NCBI GenBank assembly: GCA_902362595.1
Contig: CABIXF010000006.1
Coordinates: 75,336-139,335 of the forward strand
Source of the DNA: Bacteroidaceae bacterium
GTDB taxonomy: Bacteria; Bacteroidota; Bacteroidia; Bacteroidales; Bacteroidaceae
Length of the DNA stretch: 64,000 bases
Direction of reading: 5' to 3'
The translations under genes and the position numbers were made by a program. Positions 1 through 8,440 of the stretch are shown here, piece by piece. The number at the start of each line of letters is the position of its first letter. Position 1 is the first letter of the stretch. The notes below the pieces were generated by a model. It saw only the letters and a list, made by a program, of their open reading frames with translations. It searched no databases and was not told where the DNA came from.

Positions 1-728
1 CTAAGGTAAAGGCTTGTGAAGTGTGCGGGTTTAAATCCACTTTGATTCGTTACGAATCGGATGTGACCGAGGAAGAACTACTGACAAAAGTGCGTGAACT
101 GAATGAGGATGACGATGTGGACGGATTCATCGTACAGCTTCCGTTGCCTCCTCATATCTCTGAACAGAAGGTAATAGAAACCATTGATTATCGTAAGGAT
201 GTGGATGGTTTCCACCCTATTAATGTGGGGCGTTTGTCTATCGGACTTCCTTGTTATATTTCGGCTACTCCGAATGGGATTATGGAGTTGTTGCGACGCT
301 ATCAGATTGAAACGCGTGGAAAGAAATGTGTTATTTTGGGGCGGAGCAACATTGTTGGAAAACCGATGGCTATGTTAATGATGCAGAAAGCCTGTCCGGG
401 TGATGCGACGGTGACTGTCTGTCACAGTCGGAGCAAGGATCTGGTCAGAGAATGCAGGGAAGCAGATATCCTGATTGCAGCAATGGGGCAACCTAATTTT
501 GTGAAAGCCGATATGGTGAAAGAAGGTGCGGTAGTAATTGACGTGGGTACTACGCGTGTACCCGATGCTTCCAAAAAGTCGGGCTTTAAACTTACCGGCG
601 ATGTGAAGTTTGATGAAGTGGCTCCTAAATGTTCTTACATTACGCCAGTTCCTGGTGGAGTAGGTCCGATGACCATTGTTTCTTTGATGAAGAATACGTT
701 GTTGGCGGGTAAAAAGGCGATATATTGA
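1..728 (+). CDS. folD: Bifunctional methylenetetrahydrofolate dehydrogenase/cyclohydrolase FolD, 3' part
   Basis: Cytoplasmic enzyme of one-carbon metabolism that interconverts 5,10-methylene-THF, methenyl-THF and 10-formyl-THF with NADP. The open frame runs in from the window edge (first whole codon at position 3) and about 242 residues are visible of a usual length near 290, so the N-terminus with the first substrate-binding segment is missing. Family signatures are clear: the [11 protein letters not shown] stretch of the folate site, [10 protein letters not shown], the nucleotide-binding segment [14 protein letters not shown], and the C-terminal [13 protein letters not shown]. An internal GTG at 21 is not the start, because the family alignment continues upstream of it. 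The stop is followed directly by the tRNA-His promoter region. Confidence 0.97.
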   Translation, partial: KVKACEVCGFKSTLIRYESDVTEEELLTKVRELNEDDDVDGFIVQLPLPPHISEQKVIETIDYRKDVDGFHPINVGRLSIGLPCYISATPNGIMELLRRYQIETRGKKCVILGRSNIVGKPMAMLMMQKACPGDATVTVCHSRSKDLVRECREADILIAAMGQPNFVKADMVKEGAVVIDVGTTRVPDASKKSGFKLTGDVKFDEVAPKCSYITPVPGGVGPMTIVSLMKNTLLAGKKAIY

Positions 729-756
729 GATTTTGGAAGATTTTTTCGAAGAAATG

Positions 757-787
757 TTTGCAATTTCGAAAAAATCCTCTACCTTTG
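757..787 (+). promoter_or_regulatory. Bacteroidetes-type promoter for the tRNA-His pair
   Basis: TTTG at 757-760, a 19-nt spacer, then TACCTTTG at 780-787. This matches the -33/-7 consensus of the Bacteroides primary sigma factor in both boxes and in spacing. Transcription would start near 794, about 22 nt before the first tRNA. Confidence 0.75.
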
Positions 788-816
788 CAATCGCTTTTGA
801 AAAGGAAGCCAACATG

Positions 817-890
817 GTGACTATAGTTCAGTTGGTTAGAGCGTCAGATTGTGGTTCTGAATGTCGTGGGTTCGAGTCCCACTAGTCACC
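817..890 (+). tRNA. tRNA-His (GTG), copy 1
   Basis: A full cloverleaf is visible: acceptor stem GTGACTA (817-823) paired with TAGTCAC (883-889), discriminator C890, T-arm GTGGG-TTCGAGT-CCCAC, and anticodon arm TCAGA-TTGTGGT-TCTGA with anticodon GTG. G816 supplies the extra 5' G-1 opposite C73 that is diagnostic of tRNA-His. CCA is not encoded. Confidence 0.97.
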
Positions 891-924
891 CTTTCTTCAG
901 AAGCAGTTTTTTTATACCAACATG

Positions 925-998
925 GTGACTATAGTTCAGTTGGTTAGAGCGTCAGATTGTGGTTCTGAATGTCGTGGGTTCGAGTCCCACTAGTCACC
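925..998 (+). tRNA. tRNA-His (GTG), copy 2
   Basis: Identical to the first copy through the whole mature tRNA and also in the preceding CCAACATG, which marks it as a recent tandem duplication 108 bp downstream. G924 is the G-1 nucleotide. CCA is not encoded. Both copies probably sit on one transcript between the promoter at 757-787 and the terminator at 1005-1043. Confidence 0.97.
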
Positions 999-1004
999 CG
1001 GAAA

Positions 1005-1043
1005 AGAGGTTTTGCATCACGATGCAGAACCTCTTTTTATTTT
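1005..1043 (+). terminator. Rho-independent terminator of the tRNA-His transcript
   Basis: Stem AGAGGTTTTGCATC / GATGCAGAACCTCT (14 bp with one G-U pair, 2-nt apex) followed by TTTTTATTTTG. It begins 7 nt after the second tRNA. Confidence 0.85.
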
Positions 1044-1083
1044 GTATCTGTTCTTTTTTAGTGCTTTAGTACGATGAAATTAT

Positions 1084-1121
1084 AAAAAAGCGCTATCAGA
1101 CCTTCACAGGCTGGATAGCGC
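1084..1121 (-). terminator. Terminator of the first glutamate dehydrogenase gene
   Basis: Read on the minus strand, GCGCTATC pairs with GATAGCGC around a 16-nt loop and is followed by TTTTTT. It lies about 125 nt beyond the gdh stop codon. The stretch 1122-1245 between them is AT-rich and shows nothing else recognisable. Confidence 0.7.
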
Positions 1122-1245
1122 AAGCTACAATACAAAATACAAATACAACTAAACGAGATTTTGTGCTAAAATTAAAGCTTTCAAAGATAGGAATAAAAAT
1201 TCATCTTTCCCTCATGCTTGTATGCAATTTAATTATCCTTAATAT

Positions 1246-2583
1246 TCAGACTATACCTTGAGCCATCATGGCATGAGCCACTTTCATGAATCCGGCGATG
1301 TTGGCACCCTTCACGTAATTGATATATCCGTCGCTTTCCGTACCATACTTCACGCACTGTTCGTGAATGTTGTGCATAATCTGGTGCAACTTCTCGTCCA
1401 CTTCCTGTGCGGTCCAGCTCAGGTGCATGGCGTTCTGGCTCATTTCCAGTCCAGAGGTAGCCACACCGCCCGCATTGACTGCCTTGCCTGGCGCATACAT
1501 CATCTTGTGTTCGATGAAAGCATCAATGGCTTCCGGCGTACATCCCATGTTGGAAATTTCTCCCACACAGAGCACCTGGTTCTTGATGAGATGCTGTGCA
1601 TCTTCTCCGTCCAGTTCGTTCTGGGTAGCACATGGCAGGGCGATGTCCACTTTTACCTCCCACGGGCGGCGTCCCGGTACGAAGGTAGCTTTCGGGAATT
1701 TCTCCGCATACGGTGCTACGATGTCGTTGCCCGAAGCACGCAGTTCCAGCATGTAGTCAATCTTTTCTCCCTCGATGCCGTCCGGGTCGTAAATGTAACC
1801 GTCCGGTCCGGAGATAGTCACCACTTTTGCTCCCAGCTGGGTAGCTTTGGTAGCAGCTCCCCAGGCCACGTTGCCGAAACCAGAGATGGCCACCGTCTTT
1901 CCTTTTATATCAATACCTTTTGCATCCAGCATGTGTTTCACAAAATACAAGCCTCCGAAGCCCGTGGCTTCCGGACGAATCAGCGAACCGCCGAATTCCA
2001 GTCCCTTGCCCGTAAACGTTCCGGTGAACTCACGCGTCAGTTTCTTGTACATGCCGAACATGTAGCCCACTTCGCGTCCACCCACGCCGATGTCGCCTGC
2101 CGGCACGTCCATGTCCGGACCCAGATGGCGCCACAATTCCAGCATGAAGGCCTGGCAGAAACGCATGATTTCCGCATTACTTTTTCCGCGCGGAGAGAAG
2201 TCGGAACCTCCCTTTCCACCGCCCATCGGCAGCGTGGTCAGTGCATTCTTGAAAGTTTGTTCAAATCCCAGGAATTTCAGGATAGACAGGTTGACCGATG
2301 CATGGAAACGGATACCCCCCTTGTATGGGCCGATGGCGTTATTGAATTGCACGCGGTAACCCAAGTTGGTCTGTACTTCCCCCTTGTCGTCCACCCATGT
2401 GACGCGGAAAGTGAAAATACGGTCGGGTTCTACTAGCCGTTCAATGATTTTAGCCTTTTCAAATTCGGGATGCTGGTTGTAAATATCTTCGATAGAAAGC
2501 AATACTTCTCTTACTGCCTGAAGGTACTCTGATTCACCTGGATGCTTGGCTTCCAAGGATGACATGATCTTGTTAATATCCAT
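1246..2583 (-). CDS. gdhA: Hexameric glutamate dehydrogenase, copy 1 (P. gingivalis-like type)
   Basis: Converts 2-oxoglutarate and ammonia to glutamate in the cytoplasm. The 445-residue length, the lysine motif MGGGKGGSDFSPRGKS, PAGDIGVGGREVGYMFG and the C-terminal GANIAGFMKVAHAMMAQG are classic family I features. The start at 2583 (MDINKIM) is chosen because the frame upstream of it is unlike the family and contains the promoter at 2629-2658. The dinucleotide fold reads GFGNVAWGA and the segment after beta-2 reads TISGPDG, whereas copy 2 has GSGNVAQY and TMSDSDG. From memory the SGPDG form resembles the NAD-preferring enzyme of Porphyromonas, so this copy may prefer NAD; that is inference. 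A second, clearly different paralogue lies at 24461-25795. Confidence 0.97.
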   Translation of the reverse strand: MDINKIMSSLEAKHPGESEYLQAVREVLLSIEDIYNQHPEFEKAKIIERLVEPDRIFTFRVTWVDDKGEVQTNLGYRVQFNNAIGPYKGGIRFHASVNLSILKFLGFEQTFKNALTTLPMGGGKGGSDFSPRGKSNAEIMRFCQAFMLELWRHLGPDMDVPAGDIGVGGREVGYMFGMYKKLTREFTGTFTGKGLEFGGSLIRPEATGFGGLYFVKHMLDAKGIDIKGKTVAISGFGNVAWGAATKATQLGAKVVTISGPDGYIYDPDGIEGEKIDYMLELRASGNDIVAPYAEKFPKATFVPGRRPWEVKVDIALPCATQNELDGEDAQHLIKNQVLCVGEISNMGCTPEAIDAFIEHKMMYAPGKAVNAGGVATSGLEMSQNAMHLSWTAQEVDEKLHQIMHNIHEQCVKYGTESDGYINYVKGANIAGFMKVAHAMMAQGIV

Positions 2584-2628
2584 AATCAAATAATTTAAGG
2601 TCTGACAAAATGAAATGTTTTGTATATG

Positions 2629-2658
2629 CAAAGATAGGAATTTACCTGTATTGGCAAA
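2629..2658 (-). promoter_or_regulatory. Promoter of glutamate dehydrogenase copy 1
   Basis: On the minus strand, TTTG (2658-2655), an 18-nt spacer and TATCTTTG (2636-2629). The spacer is one base shorter than the usual 19-21. Predicted transcription starts about 40 nt before the ATG at 2583. Confidence 0.6.
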
Positions 2659-2793
2659 GCTTTTCCCCTTATTTTTCGTGTGATGGCTTAAATTTTGATA
2701 GTTTTTTACCAGCACTCAAGAAAGATTTGCAAAAATCAGGTGAATTTCCGATTTTTGTTTTTATAAACAAGAATAAGCTTAAAACAAGATACC

Positions 2794-5760
2794 ATGCTAA
2801 ACAACCTGAGAATTAAACTCCGACAGCTTTATTTCAAGGATACGCAGTTTGCCAACCTGATGACAAAGCGTATTTTCAACGTGCTGCTAGTGGCCAATCC
2901 GTACGATGCGTTCATGCTCGAAGACGATGGCCGCATCGATGAGAAGATTTTTAATGAATACATGAACCTGAGCCTGCGCTACCCGCCCCGTTTTACCCAA
3001 GTGTCCACGGGAGAGGAGGCATGGGAGCAGTTGCGCAACACCATGTTCGACCTGGTCATCTGTATGCCGGGTTCCGACAACAGTGACACCTTCGACATTG
3101 CCCGCGACATCAAGCGGGAGTATCCTCATCTGCCGCTGGTGGTGCTGACTCCTTTTTCGCATGGCATCAAGGAACGGATGGAACACGAGGACCTGAGCAT
3201 TTTCGAATACGTGTTCTGCTGGCTGGGAAATACTGATCTGCTGGTGTCCATCATCAAGCTGATTGAGGACAAGATGAACCTGGAGCACGACATCAAGGAA
3301 ATCGGTGTGCAGATGATTCTGCTCGTGGAAGACTCCATCCGCTTCTATTCGTCCGTGCTGCCCAATCTCTACAAGTTCGTGCTCCGCCAGAGCCAGGAGT
3401 TTGCCACCGAAGCCCTGAACGAGCACCAGCGTACGCTGCGCATGCGTGGTCGTCCTAAAATCGTGCTGGCCCGTTCGTACGAGGAAGCCATGGACCTGTA
3501 TAACAAGTACCAGAACAACATGCTGGGCGTCATTTCCGATGCCCGTTTCCCCCGTGAAGGCGAAAACGATGCAGAGGCAGGGGTAAGCTTGCTGCGTGAG
3601 ATACGCAGGCGCGATCCGTTCATCCCACTGATTCTGCAGTCGGCCGAAGAAAGCAACCGCCAGTATGCCCCCGAACTGGATGCCGTGTTCATCGACAAGA
3701 ACTCCAAGAAGATGAACATCGACCTGCGCGAAGCCGTGTCCGACAACTTCGGTTTCGGCGACTTCATCTTCCGCGACCCCCATACCCTGAAGGAAGTGGC
3801 CCGCATCCATAACCTGAAAGAACTCCAGAACGTGATTTTCGCTATTCCGGCAGAATCCTTCCTTTACCACATCAGCCGCAACCACATCTCGCGCTGGCTG
3901 TATTCGCGTGCCATCTTCCCGGTGGCCGAGTTCCTGAAACAGATTACGTGGGAATCCCTTCAGGACATCGACGCACACCGGCAGATTATTTTCGAAGCCA
4001 TCGTGAAATACCGCAAGATGAAAAACCAGGGCGTGGTGGCCGTGTTCCAGCGCGACCGTTTCGACCGCTATTCCAATTTTGCGCGTATCGGCGACGGCTC
4101 TTTGGGAGGCAAGGGGCGCGGACTGGCCTTTATCGATAACATGGTGAAGCGTCATCCCGAGTTCGACGAGTTTGAAAACGCCTCGGTCATGATTCCGAAA
4201 ACCGTGGTGCTTTGTACCGATGTGTTCGATGAGTTCATGGACTCCAACCAGCTGTACCAGATAGCCTTGAGCGATGCCGCCGACGACGTGATTCTGCAGG
4301 CTTTCCTCCGGGCCAAGCTGCCCGACAGTCTGGTGGAAGACTTTTTCGCCTTCTTCGATGCCGTCAAGGCCCCCATTGCCATCCGTTCGTCCAGCCTGCT
4401 GGAAGACTCCCACTACCAGCCGTTTGCCGGTATCTATTCCACTTACATGATTCCCTATCTGGACGACAAGTACGAGATGCTCCGCATGCTGAGCGATGCC
4501 ATCAAGGGTGTGTATGCCTCCGTATATTATAAGGATAGCAAGGCCTACATGCAGGCCACTAGCAACGTCATCGACCAGGAAAAGATGGCCGTCATCCTTC
4601 AGGAAGTGGTTGGCACCCAGTATGGCGACCGTTACTATCCGGCCATATCCGGTGTGGCCCGCTCTATCAACTATTATCCCATCAACGACGAACTGGCCGA
4701 AGAAGGCACGGTGAGCCTGGCGCTGGGACTTGGAAAATACATTGTCGACGGCGGTCTCACCTTGCGTGTCTGTCCGTACCACCCCACGCAGGTGCTCCAG
4801 ACCAGCGAGATGGAAATCGCCTTGCGCGAGACCCAGACCCGCTTCTATGCCCTCGACCTGAAGAACCTGGGACAGAACTTCTCGCTCGACGACGGCTTCA
4901 ACCTGCTGAAGCTCCATGTGAAAGATGCCGAGGCCGACGGCGCCTTGAACTTCATCGCCTCGACCTACGACCCGTATGACATGGTGATACGCGACGGCAT
5001 CTATCCCGGCGGGCGCAAGCTCATCACCTTTGCCAACATCCTCCAGCACGACGTCTTCCCTTTGGCCCGCATCCTCCAGCTTGTGCAGAAATACGGTCAG
5101 GGCGAGATGCGTCGTCCGGTGGAAATCGAGTTTGCCGTCAATCTGGACGCCCGTACCAAGAGCGGCGTGTTCTATCTGCTGCAAATCCGTCCGATGGTCG
5201 ATGTGAAAGCCGGGCTGGACGAAGACTTGACTCTGGTGCCGGAAGAAAAGCTCCTGCTCAAGAGCGGAAACTCGTTGGGACACGGTGTGATGGACGACCT
5301 GCAGGACGTCATCTATGTGAAGACCGAAGGCTATTCCGCCTCCAACAACCAGCTGATAGCCTACGACATCGAGAAGCTCAACCGCCGCTTCCTTGACGAA
5401 GGTAAGCATTACATACTGGTGGGTCCTGGACGGTGGGGTAGCAGCGACACTTGGCTCGGCATACCGGTGAAATGGCCGAATATTTCGGCGGCCCGCATCA
5501 TCGTGGAAGCCGGGCTGACCAACTACCGGGTAGACCCCAGTCAGGGCACCCATTTCTTCCAGAACCTGACTTCGTTCGGGGTGGGCTATTTCACCATCAA
5601 TGCCTACATGAACGACGGTATCTATAACCAAGCCTTACTCGACAGCATGCCCGCCGTAGAAGAAACGAAGTTCCTCCGTTGGGTACGGTTTGAGAAACCG
5701 CTTACCGTGAAGATGGATGGAAAGAAGAAATTGGGTGTGGTAGAACTGCCAGAAAACTGA
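2794..5760 (+). CDS. Receiver-domain/PEP-pyruvate-binding domain fusion protein
   Basis: A 988-residue cytoplasmic protein. Residues about 26-155 form a response-receiver-like domain without the phospho-acceptor Asp (VICMPGS at the expected strand). Residues about 172-320 form a second receiver that looks intact: acidic pair in LLVEDS, Asp in GVISDARFP, Ser in LILQSAE, Lys in FIDKNSKK. Residues about 430-800 match the PEP-synthase/PPDK nucleotide-binding domain, with GDGSLGGKGRGLAF and IRSSSLLEDS and the closing LLQIRPMV. The last 190 residues contain a conserved-looking LVGPGRWGSSDTWLG. There is no phosphohistidine swivel domain and no PEP/pyruvate barrel, so this is not a complete PEP synthase. 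It is divergent from gdh copy 1 and convergent with the GH31 gene. The function is unknown; a phospho-regulated kinase or phosphotransferase is a guess. Codon use is GC-rich compared with its neighbours. Confidence 0.85.
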   Translation: MLNNLRIKLRQLYFKDTQFANLMTKRIFNVLLVANPYDAFMLEDDGRIDEKIFNEYMNLSLRYPPRFTQVSTGEEAWEQLRNTMFDLVICMPGSDNSDTFDIARDIKREYPHLPLVVLTPFSHGIKERMEHEDLSIFEYVFCWLGNTDLLVSIIKLIEDKMNLEHDIKEIGVQMILLVEDSIRFYSSVLPNLYKFVLRQSQEFATEALNEHQRTLRMRGRPKIVLARSYEEAMDLYNKYQNNMLGVISDARFPREGENDAEAGVSLLREIRRRDPFIPLILQSAEESNRQYAPELDAVFIDKNSKKMNIDLREAVSDNFGFGDFIFRDPHTLKEVARIHNLKELQNVIFAIPAESFLYHISRNHISRWLYSRAIFPVAEFLKQITWESLQDIDAHRQIIFEAIVKYRKMKNQGVVAVFQRDRFDRYSNFARIGDGSLGGKGRGLAFIDNMVKRHPEFDEFENASVMIPKTVVLCTDVFDEFMDSNQLYQIALSDAADDVILQAFLRAKLPDSLVEDFFAFFDAVKAPIAIRSSSLLEDSHYQPFAGIYSTYMIPYLDDKYEMLRMLSDAIKGVYASVYYKDSKAYMQATSNVIDQEKMAVILQEVVGTQYGDRYYPAISGVARSINYYPINDELAEEGTVSLALGLGKYIVDGGLTLRVCPYHPTQVLQTSEMEIALRETQTRFYALDLKNLGQNFSLDDGFNLLKLHVKDAEADGALNFIASTYDPYDMVIRDGIYPGGRKLITFANILQHDVFPLARILQLVQKYGQGEMRRPVEIEFAVNLDARTKSGVFYLLQIRPMVDVKAGLDEDLTLVPEEKLLLKSGNSLGHGVMDDLQDVIYVKTEGYSASNNQLIAYDIEKLNRRFLDEGKHYILVGPGRWGSSDTWLGIPVKWPNISAARIIVEAGLTNYRVDPSQGTHFFQNLTSFGVGYFTINAYMNDGIYNQALLDSMPAVEETKFLRWVRFEKPLTVKMDGKKKLGVVELPEN

Positions 5761-5778
5761 TTCCAGGGTTAAAACGAA

Positions 5779-5814
5779 AAAAAGAGGTGCCTGCATGTGC
5801 AAGTACCTCTTTTT
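5779..5814. terminator. Bidirectional terminator between convergent genes
   Basis: Perfect 10-bp stem AAAAAGAGGT / ACCTCTTTTT around a 16-nt loop, with A-tract on one side and T-tract on the other. It sits between the stop at 5760 (plus) and the stop at 5832 (minus) and can serve both. Confidence 0.85.
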
Positions 5815-5831
5815 CTGTAAATGGGAGTTGG

Positions 5832-8306
5832 TTACAATTTTATCGTAATCTTCTTACCCGAATAAGTCACTTTCTTGTCGGGTTTCATCGTGACGGTTTC
5901 GGCAGATTGTTTGCCCGGCTGCATCAGGGTGATGCAGAAATTGCGCTTTTTCAGCATGTGCGGGAATTCTCCAGTACGGTTGTCGATAGTCAGCGTACGG
6001 GTGGCATCGTTCCAGTGGAATCGGATGGTGGAGAACATACCTTTTTCGTAGTTGTAATTGTCGAACTCGTCTTCGTAGAGGGTGAACTCGCCGTCGGCTC
6101 CCGGATAGACGCAGATGTCCAGATTGTCCCATTTCTTTTCGGTAGAATATTGTACCTTCGGTCCTAGGGGCAGGATGCTTCCGGCTTTGATGTAGAGCGG
6201 CAGGATGTCTACCGGACATGCGCGTTGGAGTTCTTGTCCGCCTTCCACGCTTTCGTTGGTCCAGAAATCAATCCATTTCGTACCTTTCGGCAAGTACACT
6301 TTCACCGGAGCGGAAGCCTTGGCCACATCAGGCACGGTGGTTACGCCTTTGTTGCCTTCCACTTTCTTCGTGTACAGCGGTTCGGTGACCGGACGTACCA
6401 GAATCTGCTTGCCGAACAGGTATTCGTTGTCCAGCAAGATGGCCTTGCGGTCGGTGGCGAAATCCATCACCAGCGGACGCATCATGCAGCCGTCCTCCTG
6501 TACCACGGCCCCGTTCAGACTATATATATAAGGTAAGAGGCGGTAACGGAGTTCGATGATGCGTTTCTGTGCGTCGTAGGCCCAGTCGCCTTCCTTGCCG
6601 AAAAGGTCGATTTCGTTCATCATCGGTGAAGAACAGTGGTTGCGCATCAGTGGCATGAAGCATCCCCACTGGAACCAGCGTACATGCAGTTCCTGATAAG
6701 CCACGTTGGTGCAGTCGTTGTTGTATTCCCAGCCGAAGAAACCTCCTAAGTCCGTATTCCAGAACGGAATGCCGCAAAGCGTGAAGTTCAGTCCGGCGGG
6801 AATCTGCTGGCGGAGTACGTTCCAGCTTGATACCACATCGCCGCTCCAGCTCAGGGCTCCGTAGTGCTGTTGTCCGAGGTAACCTGAACGGGTCATCTGG
6901 AATACACGTTTTTCGTCTGATACAGCACGTTGGTGTTCATAGATACCCCGGTTGTGAGCCAGTGGGAAGGCATTGTGTACGGAGCGGAAAGAACCGTCGG
7001 CTGTCAGCAGGTCGAAATCACTTTCCTTGGGGTTCAGGTGGTCGGGTTCCGTAGAGTCGGTCCACCAGGCATCAATGTTCATTTGATGCAAGTGGCTGAG
7101 GTAACGCCAGTAGAGGTCGCGTGCATCCTTGTTGAACGGGTCGTAGGGATGGGCTCCCGATTGAGGGGGCCAGGTTTCAAATTTCAGCAGGGCATTCATC
7201 TTGTCGAGTTCCTTGAACTGGTCGGTCCAGGGGCCGAAGCTGGCCCATACGGAAATCATGAGGTGGGCGTTGTTCTTGTGTACGTATTCCACCATCTCTT
7301 CTGGGCTTTTGAAGCGGGGTTTCGGATAGCGGGCATTCTTGTCTTCGCCGTTCGGCAGGTAGCGCAGGGCTTCCGCATCGTCCATCTTGTTGATGTAGCG
7401 CGGGTTCATGAATTTCATGGCGTTCCAGTTGGAATCGCATCCCCAGTACTGCCAGTCCTGTACGATACCGTCGAGGGGAATTTCTAGCTTGCGGTACTTG
7501 TCGAGTACGCCGCATAGTTCGTCGGGGCTCTTGTAGCGTTCGCGGCACTGCCAGTAGCCCATGGTCCAGAGCGGGAACATGGTGGCTTTTCCCGTCAGGT
7601 CGCGGATGCAGGCAATCACGCCGTCCTGCGTGCCGTCTTCATAGAGGAAATAATAGTCGGAGCAAAGGCCCACTTGTGAAGAAAATGAGGTTTCGTAGGG
7701 AGTGTCGCTGAAGTCGGAGATACCCGGATTGTCCCAATATACACCATAGCCTTTTTCGGAGGTGAAATAAGGAATGCAGATGTTGGTGTTACCGTTGGAC
7801 AGGTGAATCTGCTGGTTGCGGTGGTTCATGGCTCCGCTTTGCCGTTGCCCCAGTCCATAAATAGCTTCATCGGGTGTAAGGCTGAACGCCTGGCTCACGG
7901 TATACGCATCGCGGTTTACATCCTTCCGAGGGATGAAGTTGGTTCCTTCTACCTTTTCCTTCAACAAGGTTTTTCCTTTTTCATCGGTGTAGGTCACTTT
8001 TCCGGTGGCCACATCCAGTGTGACTTTCATCTTTCCGGCGGTCATACACACCGTGTTTCCGTTCTGAGTGTAAGCTATCTCCACTTTCTCAGGTGTCTTG
8101 ATGACGGGATAACTTTTTTTCTCGGGCATCTCGGCCGAAGGATATTTCACGATGCGCACGATGGAAGGAGAGTAAAAAATCACTTCCCCGTTTAAAACAG
8201 GTTGTGCGGTTTGGAATTTTCCCCCTTGGGCAGTTTTTTCAAAATGCTGCGCGAAGGAAGACATGCAAGAAGCCAGTGCGGCTAGGAATAGAATTTCTTT
8301 TCTCAT
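5832..8306 (-). CDS. Glycoside hydrolase family 31 (alpha-glucosidase/alpha-xylosidase type)
   Basis: An 824-residue exported retaining alpha-glycosidase. Residues 1-19 form a signal peptide ending SSFAQ; LASC at 11-14 could alternatively be a lipobox, so soluble periplasmic and lipidated forms are both possible. A beta-sandwich N-domain (GLGQRQSGAMNHR) precedes the (beta/alpha)8 barrel. The nucleophile region is WWTDSTEPD near residue 418 and the likely acid/base Asp is in SGDVVSSW near 487, followed by GIPFWNTDLGGF. C-terminal beta domains carry QILVRPVTEP and PLYIKAGSILPLG. It lies 134 bp downstream of a membrane AraC-type sensor on the same strand, which is its probable regulator. There is no SusC/SusD pair next to it, so the substrate cannot be named; xyloglucan- or starch-derived oligosaccharides are possible. 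Confidence 0.93.
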   Translation of the reverse strand: MRKEILFLAALASCMSSFAQHFEKTAQGGKFQTAQPVLNGEVIFYSPSIVRIVKYPSAEMPEKKSYPVIKTPEKVEIAYTQNGNTVCMTAGKMKVTLDVATGKVTYTDEKGKTLLKEKVEGTNFIPRKDVNRDAYTVSQAFSLTPDEAIYGLGQRQSGAMNHRNQQIHLSNGNTNICIPYFTSEKGYGVYWDNPGISDFSDTPYETSFSSQVGLCSDYYFLYEDGTQDGVIACIRDLTGKATMFPLWTMGYWQCRERYKSPDELCGVLDKYRKLEIPLDGIVQDWQYWGCDSNWNAMKFMNPRYINKMDDAEALRYLPNGEDKNARYPKPRFKSPEEMVEYVHKNNAHLMISVWASFGPWTDQFKELDKMNALLKFETWPPQSGAHPYDPFNKDARDLYWRYLSHLHQMNIDAWWTDSTEPDHLNPKESDFDLLTADGSFRSVHNAFPLAHNRGIYEHQRAVSDEKRVFQMTRSGYLGQQHYGALSWSGDVVSSWNVLRQQIPAGLNFTLCGIPFWNTDLGGFFGWEYNNDCTNVAYQELHVRWFQWGCFMPLMRNHCSSPMMNEIDLFGKEGDWAYDAQKRIIELRYRLLPYIYSLNGAVVQEDGCMMRPLVMDFATDRKAILLDNEYLFGKQILVRPVTEPLYTKKVEGNKGVTTVPDVAKASAPVKVYLPKGTKWIDFWTNESVEGGQELQRACPVDILPLYIKAGSILPLGPKVQYSTEKKWDNLDICVYPGADGEFTLYEDEFDNYNYEKGMFSTIRFHWNDATRTLTIDNRTGEFPHMLKKRNFCITLMQPGKQSAETVTMKPDKKVTYSGKKITIKL

Positions 8307-8352
8307 TTTGTTCGTTCGTTTTTCGAAGTTTGACCACTAAGGTTGACACTGC

Positions 8353-8360
8353 CAAATGTA
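8353..8360 (-). promoter_or_regulatory. Possible -7 box upstream of the GH31 gene
   Basis: TACATTTG on the minus strand fits the TAnnTTTG box and lies about 46 nt before the GH31 ATG. No good TTTG is present at the -33 distance, as might be expected of an activator-dependent promoter. Confidence 0.35.
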
Positions 8361-8440
8361 AAAAGATTCTTTGGCGAGGCAGAGAAAAGAATGTGTCAAA
8401 GAGCGGTATGAAATGCTTCAAAGGGCATTTTGACGCATTT

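Noticed and set aside
1187..1194. TATCTTTG promoter box on the minus strand downstream of gdh copy 1
   Set aside because: No -33 partner and no gene downstream before the tRNA region; a chance match in AT-rich sequence.
1258..2436. 392-codon frame opposite glutamate dehydrogenase copy 1 (and a similar 241-codon frame at 24473-25198)
   Set aside because: Both mirror the gdh coding strand, start at the same relative place in each paralogue, and have no signal, domain or promoter.
2887..5631. 914-codon open frame antisense to the receiver/PEP-binding gene
   Set aside because: It is a shadow of GC-rich codon use on the other strand; its translation is full of His/Val/Gln with no domain, and the sense protein has clear motifs.
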